Origin: Oncomelania hupensis
Taxonomy: Eukaryota > Mollusca > Gastropoda > Littorinimorpha > Pomatiopsidae
DNA: 64,000 bases
Reading direction: 5' to 3'
Assembly: GCA_036898135.1 (NCBI GenBank)
Contig: CM072512.1
Coordinates: 16,347,597-16,411,596, forward strand
In this document: positions 1 through 11,000 of the stretch, piece by piece
Position numbering within the stretch: position 1 is the first letter of the stretch
Layout of the letters: every line of letters begins with the position of its first letter
Position numbers and translations under genes: made by a program
The notes under the pieces: generated by a model
What the model was told of the DNA's origin: nothing
What the model saw: the letters and a program-made list of their open reading frames with translations, nothing else
Databases searched by the model: none

Positions 1-353
1 ACAGTCCCTCAACTGCTGTAAATACTTTGTCAGCAATGGTGTCTGAAAAAGAAAAGAGGAGCAATCACAGTAATACTGGTTTATTGGATTAAAACTCCCA
101 CAAAGGCATATGCACTCACATACAGAAACCCAGACTTCTTAAACATGATGTGAAATTGTATACAGGAATGGTGCATGTTTGAATGAATTTTTGGGGGTAG
201 GTTCAAGGTTCTCTGTCGCTAGAAAGAATATACAATTACGGGCACATATATTTTCATACACATTTGTATGATAGCAGTTATTCATCCTGGAAGAAACTGA
301 AGCACACATGCACATCTAAATACCCAAAGACTTACATGATCAATAAATGACAA
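1..353. other. Left edge, no gene seen
   Basis: I see no conserved coding sequence, no structured RNA and no clear repeat boundary here. It is AT-rich non-coding DNA ending at the pentanucleotide tail of the next repeat. Confidence 0.5.
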
Positions 354-938
354 GTTACATTACATTACATTATTATTGCTTTAGGTCCAGCGGACTCTTC
401 CGAGCCAAATCAGGACCGGACAATCCCTGATCCGCATAAAAGATCTGCTGAAACAACCCTAGTGGTAAAACTGAAAGCTCTCCACCAGCCAGTCACTTTA
501 CAATAAAGACATCCCACGCAGGGGACGGCTGAGGCCTCACCCCAACTTATCGAACCCCCGTTTACAAAAACAAAATAGAATACAAACATCATTATAAATT
601 ATCAACAAAACACATACATATAAAATGCCTACATTGCTAAATAATAACATCATAGGAAGCCCTAGTGACCACCTGGCAGAAAGCGTCCAATATTCCCAAG
701 CTGATCCAACAGACTTCATACACAAACAAGGAGTCTTGTCCCGGAAGAGTTTTCAAGAAAAAAGGTAGGAGACTGGTCTAGCGAAGAAGACGATAGTATA
801 GCAGATTGATAGAACAGAGCAGGAATGAGAAAGAGCAAATGAGAAAGACAGCGACAGTGGGAATTTAAAGCACTAAATTTCCAGAAAGTGGGGATACTAT
901 TTATACTGAAACCCCCGGCACCCCAACGGGGGTAATAA
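354..938 (-). repeat. Z repeat, copy 1 (unclassified interspersed repeat)
   Basis: This is a near-full copy of a roughly 570-bp repeat seen again, in the other orientation, at 39933-40506, and in part at 31885-32195, 35100-35283 and 40953-41183. Read on the minus strand it starts near a GGGGTGCCGGGGG motif, has a TATAAATAG box about 25 bases in, then a CT-rich stretch, and ends in a short (TGTAA)n tail. Two ORFs of about 60 codons recur between copies but resemble no family I know. It could be a solo LTR, a LINE 5' end or a SINE-like unit. The class is not resolved. Confidence 0.7.
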
Positions 939-1763
939 ATGACAAGTGACCGGTTGGTATTAAAGCTGCATGGTCAATTACATAAAAATAATATGTAGTG
1001 GATTGTAAGTAATAATTGATTAATTACCTCTGTCTTTGGCTCTGCTATTTGGTACAACAAAATGTCATACTCTTTGCATGAACTCTGCAAATTACATACA
1101 TAATAAGTTAACACATTAATTTAATAACCTTGGAAAACAACATAAAATATCGCGTCAAGCGTAAGATGAATTAAACTGAAAAGTTTGTTTTTATCCAATA
1201 ATACATAAGTCAATAATATTAGTTTATACACTGTTGCATAACAATTTAATTTAATAATAACAATACCAATAACAACTAGTTTAGAAAGCTTTTTATTCTC
1301 ATAATTCGTATTCAAGAAAAATAAAACAACTGACACAACAACAAAAAGAAGTCAAAGTGCCTTTCTCAGTTTCTATGTGTTTACATTCAATCTTACCTGG
1401 ATTTGCTTCTGCAATATAGTGGCAACATCGGTCTTCAGCCCAGGCACAGCAAGTACCTTACTGTCCATCTTTTCACCTGTTGAAAAAGCTATATTACTAA
1501 AACCTTTAGGATGATTATTAATTAAAATCAACTCACTTGCATGAATAACTCCAAAACTTAGTACATAATGGTAATCTCCCTCCCCGCCCCTCCCCCCCCC
1601 CCCCCCCCCAAAAAAAAGGAAAAAAAAGACTAATAAGTAATATAAACTATAACTCGCAAAACATATCAGATTAATTAAACTAGCCAAACAGAAAAAGACA
1701 TGAGGAATGGATTTCACCCACAAAAAGTGCTAAATCATCAGTGTCACCAGGTCAAGAACACCT
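939..1763. other. AT-rich non-coding stretch with a C-run
   Basis: No gene is visible. A homopolymer C/A tract lies around 1590-1618. The rest is low-complexity AT-rich DNA. Confidence 0.5.
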
Positions 1764-2680
1764 ACCCTATCCTATCTCGAATGTCATGGGGGCACCACAG
1801 ATCGGTTAACCAGCATACTCCATCTTTCTCTGACATTCTCATGGCTTCACTCAGTGTCAAGCCAGTACATTCTCGAATGATGTCTTAACATATCTTTTTC
1901 TGCCTCCTTGCAGGATGGTACTTGCAAGGCCTGATGCTCTGGTGATGTGGCCATACCATCAGAGTTTCTGTTTCTTCACCACTGTGAGCATGTCATCATG
2001 TTGTCCAATGGCTTGTGTGATGGTCTTTAGGACTTCTGTGTTACTGTTAGTGATATGCTTGGTATAGGAAATGCCCAGAAGTCTTCTGTAGCATCTACAG
2101 TAATCTCCAGGCTTTGTATTCTTCGTTGTAGGTCCGCTGTGAGGGTCCATGTTTCTGAAGAGTATAGAAAGATGGACATGACAGGGAGCGCAGCAACCTT
2201 ACCTTGGAGTGTAGGATTCCAAGTTCTTGTCGGCACCCATTGTCTGATACAATTGCTCCTAAATATTTGAAGCTGTTCACTGTGTTGAGGGATTGGCCTT
2301 GGACTTTGATGTCCATGTTGATGTCATTGATATTGTTGGTCATCATTTTGGTCTTCTCTGCACTTATTTCCATATTCTAGAGGTTGTGTCAAGCCTCTGT
2401 ACCAGCTTTTCAAGTTATTGTTCCTCTCTAGCCAATCCATCAATATCATCCGCAAAATGGAGGTTGGAGATTGCTCTACCCTGTATGCTGACTGTGCCTT
2501 CATGATCTGCAAAGGCATCTGACATGATGTGCTCCAGAAAGATGTTGATGAGTGTTGGAGAGAGTTGGCATCCTTGATGCAGGCCAATGGTTGTTCTGAA
2601 CCAGTTCCGGATGGTGTTGGTTGTGGAGGACTGCACTGTTAGCCTTGTCATACACTGATACAGGCTTTTGATTACTTCAT
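1764..2680 (-). mobile_element. RTE-like LINE fragment (RT C-terminal part), decayed
   Basis: Minus-strand reading frames, broken by frameshifts, give a non-LTR reverse transcriptase: QGCQLSPTL (motif near the palm), LHFADDIDGL (catalytic FADD) and SFKYLGAIVSDNG, followed by the C-terminal RRIQSLE region. The 3' end is marked by the CCTATCCTATC tract at 1764-1775, the complement of the GGATA tail on every other copy here. The catalytic aspartates survive in this copy, but the frame is interrupted, so it is a dead, 5'-truncated copy. Confidence 0.8.
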
Positions 2681-3299
2681 ATAATATATATAGTTATAGT
2701 TATAGTTATATATCAAGAACAGCAAAGACCCACAAATATAAACTTAAAGTCAAGGTGTTAAAACTGAAATCTGCATCCACAAGGCTTCCCATTACACAGA
2801 GATCGGGTGTAATCAACCCTTAGACCCTCAAAATCACGCCTTAGAATTGCTGATCATGCATAAGAAGTATGTCTTAAATGTTACAGTTGGTGCTTAAAAC
2901 AAGCCTGAAAAATCTTTCTATGGCATGAGAAGATCGTGAACGCAATGTTAAGTAAGCCAAAAAGGCTTTTTTCCGAGCTAGTGTCCGACAAAAAAGCTGA
3001 TTCAAATTAGCACGGCTATGTGACTGAAACGTTAGCTTGGTTGTCATTGGTTTACCTTCTATTGTCATTGGTTTACCTTCTACACTATCAACCAATCACA
3101 AAGCCCCTAATTCATCACGCTATGCTTATGAAGTGATGTCATATAATTTTGATGTGACTTGTGACGCATTAGATACAGTGGTTACGTCCCTTGTTTCACT
3201 ACAAAACCATCAATCATGGCATTTGTCCATTGTTTTTTCCCACTTCTTAAAATGCTTAAAAAGGAATGAACAAAATCCTTGAAATTGGGAAATGGAAGT
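2681..3299. other. No gene; short TATAGT microsatellite
   Basis: A small TATAGT repeat lies near 2688-2715. Two adjacent copies of a 21-base phrase (ATTGGTTTACCTTCTA core) sit near 3047-3082. No coding signal is recognised. Confidence 0.4.
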
Positions 3300-3930
3300 G
3301 AACCCTCTCCTTATATTCAATGCAAATGGGGAGCCCTGATCCAAATATTTGGGAATCAGCATTTCCTCATCTCTGAATCGGAAACAGCATACATGTGATG
3401 TGGATGCAACAGCAAAGAAGGCTTGTAGCATGCTTGGCTTCCTGTACAGAAATTTAAGAACCCGCAGCAAAGAAACAAAAGCCAATGCCTACAACACCAT
3501 AATGCGTCTCCAGCTCGCATATTGTTGCTCAGCATGGAGCCCACACCAAAAAAAACTGATTGCTAAGTTTGAGATGCTGCAAAGGCAGGCAGCAAGATAC
3601 ACCACCAACCGCTACCACAACACCAGTAGCATTACTATTAACTTCCATGCTTGAAGAACTAGGGTGGGAGCCTCTTGAGTCCAGACGCCAGAAGAACAAA
3701 CTGACCATGATATATAAGATTGTCAACAACCTGGTAGACATCCTGGCAGCTATGTCCTACCTTACTCCCATATCCTCTAGAACAAGTAGTTACAAGATCC
3801 AACCATACGCCACAGCCTCACATTTCTTTAGTTCTCAGCTAAATTCAACTACTACAAATTTAGTTTCTTTCCCCGGACCATTCAAGTATGGAATTCTTTT
3901 TGCCAGATTCAGCTGCTGAGACTGAGCCCT
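3300..3930 (+). pseudogene. Jockey/CR1-type LINE reverse transcriptase, C-terminal relic
   Basis: Two overlapping plus-strand frames (about 3349-3654 and 3650-3740) together show the C-terminal region typical of jockey/CR1 non-LTR polymerases: LGFLYRNLRTRSKETKANAY, then a W-x-PHQKKLI phrase, MLQRQAARY, then MLEELGWEPLESRR and MIYKIVNNLVDI. The order and spacing match that family. A frame jump near 3640 separates the halves, so the copy is dead. It is distinct from the GGATA-tailed LINE family. The sequence after 3740 is weakly supported. Confidence 0.75.
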
Positions 3931-4270
3931 ACCGTAGTATCTTTCAAGCAGTAACTAAAGAGTCGTTTATTTTGAGCTCGCCTCCTCCCTCTCTCGCACC
4001 CTTCCACATCTTGTAAGTGTCACTGACAATGGGTGGAGCTGTTCTTTTAGGGGTTTATCCAAGGGATGGTAGGGTAGCCAGATTCATCTTCTTTTCTTCA
4101 ATTTGCCTACACGCGACACTGTATACATATCAACACAATCATGATACTGATAGCAAAGTGCAAGAAATCAAATTCAAAAACTGTATTAAATAACAAATAT
4201 TCAGTTTCTGGGTAGATACACATTAAATCAAAATCAAATGCTGATTTTTATTTTCTATAATTAGTTCTCT
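3931..4270. other. No gene seen between LINE relics
   Basis: AT-rich DNA with no recognised coding or structural signal. Confidence 0.4.
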
Positions 4271-4489
4271 GATCATCAGGACCATCCTGCAAGGCACTGT
4301 GCAAGGAGGTAGAAGAAGAGGGAGACCAAAAAAGAGGTGGGAGGACAACATTCGAGAATGGACTGGTTTGACACTAAACAAAACCATCAGGGTTGCTGAG
4401 GACAGAGAAATATGGCGTACGCTGGTTAAACGATCATCTGTGGTGCCACTACGACCTCAGTTATGGTATAGGATAGGATAGGATAGTTC
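4271..4489 (+). mobile_element. RTE-like LINE, 3'-terminal fragment
   Basis: The last 70 or so codons of the GGATA-tailed LINE are present: GGRRRGRPKKRWEDNIREWT, then a partly altered VKRSSVVPLRP phrase. They run into a GGATAGGATAGGATAG tail at about 4470-4486. It is strongly 5'-truncated, as expected from target-primed reverse transcription. Confidence 0.85.
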
Positions 4490-4569
4490 TCTGACTATAA
4501 AAAATTCTTATATATGCAAGGTTGGAAAATATGGAATTCCCCTTGTAAAATATTTATTTTCCCGCATTG

Positions 4570-5815
4570 AGCTAAATAATCTTTATTTAGAAGCATATTT
4601 TCTAAATAATCATTTGTTTACAATGTAAGTTTTTTTTTTTTAAATAATAAGGCATTGTTGCTAAATAAGGAATTATTTACTATTATTATTTATTTAGCAG
4701 ATAGTGTTAAATAATTCCTTATTTAGAAATGTTTCTAAATAATAATTTGTTTACCTATATAATGGTTTACTTTGCAGAATTTATATTAATGTATCACTTA
4801 CAAGATGTTGCTAAATGATGCATTTTTTAAGTACACAATTCATTGTTTATGGACTGCAATTTTCATAATTTTGGGGGATTCGCAAATACAAGTTGTATTA
4901 TTGTGAGGATGTGTGTAGTGATAAAGAAAATCGGAAAATTGGAAAAAAACTGTTTTGCTATTTAAAATGACTTAATGAGGCAGCTGTTTTATTTCACGAA
5001 ATTTTTTATATGTTCTCAACAGTATTAGCACATGTATATGAAAATAAAACGGTAACAGTTCTGGAAAAAAGTGATCCATCATTATTTCTGCATTGGCATT
5101 GCTTTGAGAGTAAAATAAACATGAAGAACTCTGAAGTTGAATATGAAAATAAGGTTCTTCTAGTCTCCATAGCCTCAACAGATTTTGGATAAATAACTAT
5201 AAAAAGAAATCATACTTTTTCTTTTCTGACGGAGATACTCAAAACACTGAACACTCCCGCACAAAACTGACCCTGACCTTTCGTTAATAATGTCTTGTGA
5301 CATTACAGGCGCCTTTATCTTCAAATTTGTGGAGTGATTTATGTTGGAAAATAAATAATTAACCCAAATCTTGGATACACAATCTTTGGAAAGACATTGC
5401 ATTTAATTATAGAAAGCAGTCAAATTATAAAAATTTCATAAATAATGAAATTTGCAGTTCCTAAACTGTAAACAATGATTTGTTAATGAACGTTTTCTAA
5501 ATAATGTATTATTTATTTTAATTTAAATCATCTAAATAATATATTTAGCAAATTCTGCTAAATAATGCATTATATAGGTAAACAAATCATTTAGAAACAT
5601 TTTAAAATAATACATTATTTAACACAATCTGCTAAATAATTAATTTAAAATCATTATTTATAATACCTTATTTACATAATTATTTATTTACGGAAACAAT
5701 GTATTGCTTAGGTAAATAATAAATTATTTACGGAGAAAATATATTATTTAGAAAATTATTACATTGTTTATAAACGAATGATTATTTAGAACATATGCTT
5801 ATTTAGTTATTAAGA
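4570..5815. repeat. AT-rich foldback element with CTAAATAAT subterminal repeats
   Basis: The left end (about 4575-4625) and the right end (about 5762-5812) are imperfect inverted copies: left reads GCATATTTTCTAAATAATCA, and the complement of the right reads GCATATGTTCTAAATAATCA. Between them, clusters of CTAAATAAT and its complement ATTATTTAG occur near 4560-4760 and 5460-5800, flanking about 700 bp of ordinary AT-rich DNA. This looks like a non-autonomous foldback or MITE-like element. Exact ends and target duplication were not settled, and no transposase is present. Confidence 0.55.
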
Positions 5816-6506
5816 TTGTTCAGTTAAAAGTGGCTAAAAAAAACACACACACACAAAACCCACCGATAAAAATCGCAAATAATTACAAAGTGAATTTAAT
5901 ATGAAGATGCCGCCGGCGGAAGTCTTTTCTTTTCGTCTTTGTAGCTTTCAATATCATTACTACTTATTAATGAATAGAGTATGAGTATTGTTGTGAGGCC
6001 TACGAGTAAGTGCGCTGTGCCTATGGTATACTATGACTGAGACACTCCAGAAAGGTACAAAACAAATTCATGACAAATTTAGAATAACTCGCAAAATCTA
6101 TTCAGATTAGTTTTAATGACAACAAATAACAATGTTGTCACCTGCAAAAACATCACACATACCTTTCTCACTGGAAGAAATTGTATGTTTGTCTCAGTAA
6201 CGGCTAAAAATCAAGTTATTTCTCGATATGTCTTAACCATGTGAAATGTAAGGGAGGTGGCCATGTTGTAATGATGGTATCTTAAAGGTAAAAACTATTT
6301 AAACAAAATTCATCTCTATTTAAAATAAACCACCTTCCCAAGTAAATTTTAAAAAGTATTTTACTTATAATTCTGCGTTTTTAGTTATTTTTTAGGGAAC
6401 GACGATGCAAATAATAATTTATTTTCTTATGTGTGTTTTCTTTTATTAATTTTCTTGTATCTTATTGGGGTGTTCAGATTGACTAAAAGCGAAACGAACA
6501 ATAATC
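5816..6506. promoter_or_regulatory. Upstream region and likely 5' leader of the coilin gene
   Basis: No coding signal. This stretch should hold the promoter and 5' UTR of coilin because the start codon follows at 6507. A short CA run lies near 5843-5855. No clear TATA box or initiator can be named with confidence. Confidence 0.35.
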
Positions 6507-6724
6507 ATGGCGGGCACGTGCCGCATAAAAGTTCTTGTGGAAAATAGGAAACCAGCATGGATGTTAGTTAAAACCGAACAATGTACAAAAGTGGTTGATG
6601 TTCTACAGCAAATTCAGGCAAAGCTCAAAGACGTTTCTGTTACGGGTTTACAGCTTGACGGCTGCGAGTTGCCGCTTGATGAATCCTCACAAATTCTGAG
6701 GGATAACGATGCAGTGCATGTTGT
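6507..6724 (+). CDS. COIL: Coilin exon 1: N-terminal self-association domain
   Basis: This exon encodes residues 1-72 plus two bases of codon 73. It opens MAGTCRIKVLVENRKPAW and contains VVDVLQQIQAKL, LQLDGCELPLDES and the RDNDAVHV ending, in the same order as the ubiquitin-like N-terminal domain of vertebrate coilin. The donor is GT|GTATGT at 6725. The ATG is preceded by CAATAATC and is the first in-frame start. Reading past the donor would give a non-conserved FFLFVILW tail, which supports splicing here. Confidence 0.88.
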
Positions 6725-7984
6725 GTATGTTCTTTCTTCTTTCTTTCTTTTCGTAATACTGTGGATACCCCGTATTCGAGGAAAATGATTCCACAAGGTG
6801 CATGCTGGGTATGTTCTTGTTACCGGCACTCACCCGTCTAGGACATGAGCGTCAGGATCTTTAAAGTCCGTTATGATGGAATGTATGCGACACAGACTAG
6901 ACCTCGGTTTATACAGTGAACTTCGGATATAGTAAAGTGCCCTGGGACCAAATAAATCTTTAGTATAACCGAATATTTAATATAACCGAAAATCCGTTTA
7001 CAGTAAAGTTTTTAAAATTTACTTTACTATAACCGAAACTTCGTTTATAATAAAGTTTTAGAGGTTTACTTGACTATAACCGACTTCGTTTATAATAACG
7101 ATTTTAGAGGGTTAATTTAGCATAACCGAAAATTTGTTTTTGTTTTAATTTAACGTTTACTAATGCAACACTCTCATTATAAAGAGATAGAAAACGCTGG
7201 TCCAAAGTGTATGTGGGTGCACAGGGCCGGATCAATCCATTTTCGAGGGAGGGGGTGGGGTGGTGTGCTAGTCTAGTTTTTTTTAAAGTGTATGGTACAG
7301 AGTGGTGAAACACCACAAGTAAATCTACCGTAACTAACTGCCTTACATAACGTTCTTCCAGTTAAACAAAACATTCCATCTTCTTTTTTTTTATTTATTT
7401 ATTAATTTTGTTGTTGTTGTTGTTGCTAAGGGGTGGGGGAGGGGATGCTGCAGCACTCCTAGCACCCCCCTCCACCCCTACCACCTGGATCCAGCCCTGG
7501 TGCAAATAAAGAAGAAGAAAAGCAAAACAAATCTGTGAACAAAATAATGACCTCTCGAATTTCCATCTTTTACCAGGATTTCTGCAGACTGTAATCGTCT
7601 GTGTTTCTATTTGACTGTGTGTTCACGTAACTCAACATCGTTCTAAATTGAACTGACATTTGGCGCGTTATATACATGTACATTGGAATTGGGTCCCATT
7701 AATTGATTAGATTCACATAGTTGAACAGTTAAATTAAGACAGTGCAAATCGAACGAATCACTTTCGTTATTACATATTTTAATTTAGATTAATATTTCTG
7801 TGTTGGTTTGTTGTTCCTTGCTGAATTCCACACGTAAACTATGTTTTCCCATTTTAACTTACACCCCCACCCTCCCCAGCTCCAGCCCCCACCCCCGGAC
7901 AGCCGTCCATAAGTCGTCGTGGAGACGTTTCTCTTACCAGAGTTGCCAAGAACAAAATTCAAAGTATTTAATTGAGTGGTTGGA

Positions 7985-8061
<77 letters not shown>

Positions 8062-11000
8062 TTGCACTGTCTCTCTCTGTCTAACATGGCCTTTTCAAAA
8101 TTTAGATTTTCTTCTTCTTTGTGTTTCCTTCCCCCCCCCCCCCCCTCCACCCCCCAATGGGTATTACCTATCGCTATCATAATTACAGGTAAATACCAAT
8201 TACGTTACTTGAGTGAACATTATGAATATGCACTCATCGTCAAGATCTATTGTTTCTGGACACAGCCACATGATAACAAGTGATATTTAACGAAAGTGAA
8301 AAGGTCCTTTTAGCCTTTCGTGTGAAGCCATCAGAAATCCACGGGAAATAGCTGAAAAGATACTTTTTTTTATGAACACTTGCAGTAGGTCCATTGTCCC
8401 TTATTGGATTCCATTACGCTCACATATGTTGATTATTTTTGTTTATTAACTCGGGTATTATAAACTCTTCAAGAATACCTCTCTTATAACCCAGTTTGTG
8501 TATATTGATTGATATTTTACAGTATTATTTCTTTATGTCCGTGTGTGTAAGTTCACGTGTGAGTGAGAGAGAGAGGGAGAGAGAGAGAGAGGGTAAGAGA
8601 GAGAGAGAGAGAGAGAGTCCAGTACGGATAAGAGATGTAATAACATGTGAGCCTTCGTGTCCTAATTATTTCAAACCAACCCTTTAATCGGAAGGATAAT
8701 TCATAAAAGTAGATCATGAATTGTACATGTTGTACTATCGTCATTGTGGGAAAACAAAAAGCTCACAAAATTAAAGCAAACAAAGACATGAACAAAACCT
8801 AAACAATATGGTGGATAAAAAAAAACCAAAACGATGGTTTGTCTTGCAAAGCCATGCAACAGCTTAGGAATAAATATCTTCTTTACTTCTCATTTGAAAG
8901 TGCAAACGGTGAAACCAGTCAAAACATTGGTTTCCCAGTTCTCCATTGATTCGGATTCATTGTTACACTCTGTTTGATGTTGGTGTTTTCTATCAGTATC
9001 TGATTCAGCCCCGATGCTTGAATTCCTGATAGTTGTGTAACTCAGATTCGTTTATTCACACAGCCCGTCCAAACAGCGTACAAGTCACAAAGTCGACGTA
9101 TGAAGTTTTCCACTTTTATTCAGCACACATCAACAACTGCATACAATTCTCAACTCAACTTTCACAGCAACTCTCCAAATCACTATCAACAACTTTACTT
9201 TCTCAACAGCAATTCGGCTCACGATTAAATAACCTCTCTCTCTTCCGGAAGGATTTCGAATACTGTAGAAATGACGCACTGCCACCAATCGAATAAAAGA
9301 TCGTCATCACTGACTTACGTCAATACATATTTTTATATCTTCCAGAACGACCTCTTGCTTCGACATGTATCGGGAATTTTCTATCAAGAGTAAACACGCA
9401 TATCCAGAAGATTCTCAACTAATATCGACTAACGCAAATTATCAACGTTATACAAAGCCTCTCCTAACAACAATGCAAACTCAAATCAAAGGTAAATAAA
9501 CACCATTATTGAATACTTTGCAAAACGAAACGATTAGATCTATCGTACACGCTTCCGACATACTTTCGTTCACGTTTCAACGTAACATAACCCCCCACTC
9601 AAGAAGAAATTTACCTAATTTCTTTCAACAACGTTGAAACGTAATGCACAAACAAAGTACAGAATTAAAACTTATTTCAGCCTGTCTGAACACTATCAAC
9701 GTTCTCAGTTCATTCACACAGAGTCAAAGTTTCTCATCTGCAAGTCTTTCTGGATACTGTCAATGTTCACAGATCATTTACACAGAGTCAATGTTTTTCC
9801 ATCCGCAAGTCTATCTGGGTATTGTCAATGTTCACAGTTCATTTACCCAATCAACGTTTTTCATTTTCAAGTCTGTCATTACCAATATTCTTAGTTCGTC
9901 CACACAGTCAATGATCTTTCATCCGCAAGGAAACGTCGCCCTCGTCAGTTGCGGTTGTCATCGGCCCAGGGTCAAAGACGACGATCACGTGGGTTTTCCT
10001 GGAGTCAGTACATCCTCCGTTGTCTTTTTCTTCCGTCGGATGTCCGACGCAGTCGACGTTGTCAGCTCCCAGAATGCATTCGCTGGGTCTCACGGTCAGG
10101 TTGGCTTCTGCGAGACGGTGGAACAGCTCCCTCAAGGTCTGCAGATGCTCCTTCCAGGTCTGGGTGTGGACTTCATGTTCGACCAAAGTTGTAGAGCCAG
10201 GGACATCGCTGAAGTTGTGGGGAAACTCGCCCATAAGGTCCTTGAGCTCCAACTTTTGACCTTCCGTCAAGCTCGGTCCTAGCTTAACATCATCGATGCC
10301 TTCTTTGCTGTGGAAGTCTCCCAGTTCCAACAGTTCTTCGCTGTCAAAGCTGTCGTCGGTCACAGCTGCTGTGGCTGCGTGCACAGTCTCTGATGGCCTT
10401 TCTACGTACAGCTTAAGGAGGTTGGCGTGGTATATCTTGGAATGCTGGCCGACCTTCACCTTGTAGTCGTTGATACCCACCACGGTCTCCACTTCGTACG
10501 GGCCTTTCCACTGCATCAGCAACTTATTATGATCAGTAGGTAGCAGCACCAGCACTTTGTTGCCAGGTTTAAACTTCCTGCTCACAGCCCTACGATCATA
10601 GTAGTGCTTTCCACAGTCCTGGGACTTCTTCAGGTTTTCTCTGGCTATCTCGAGAGTCTGCTCCAGCTTCTCTCGTAGCTCAAACACGTACTGGTAACTG
10701 TTCTTCACCTCTGGGGTGTCTACTTCTTTCGTCCACAGTTCTTTCAGGATGTGCATCGGCCCTCGGATGGTTCTTCCGTACAACAGCTCGAACGGAGAAA
10801 AGCCGGTGGACTCCTGCGGTACTTCTCTGTAGGCGAAAAGTAAGGCGTTGATGTAGCGATGCCATTGTCTGGGCTGCTCGCTGCACAGTTTCTTCAAGGT
10901 GGACTTCAACGTAGCATTGAACTTTTCGACAAGCCCGTTGCACATTGGATGGTAGGGTGTCGTAGTCAAATGCCGGATGCTAAGCAGTCTGTTGACCTCC

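Noticed and set aside
4470..4486. Telomeric repeat (GGATAG runs here and at many LINE ends)
   Set aside because: The unit is GGATA, not TTAGGG, and it always follows the same LINE 3' end, so it is the element's tail.
7789..8182. Arg-Glu and Ser-Leu repeat reading frames on both strands
   Set aside because: They are translations of the (CT)35 microsatellite, open in several phases at once. The same applies at 57866-58178 and 8496-8744.
9644..10282. A 212-codon plus-strand frame over the end of the Gmr1-like element
   Set aside because: It lies antisense to the pol frame, has no domain, and is a shadow of conserved coding on the other strand.
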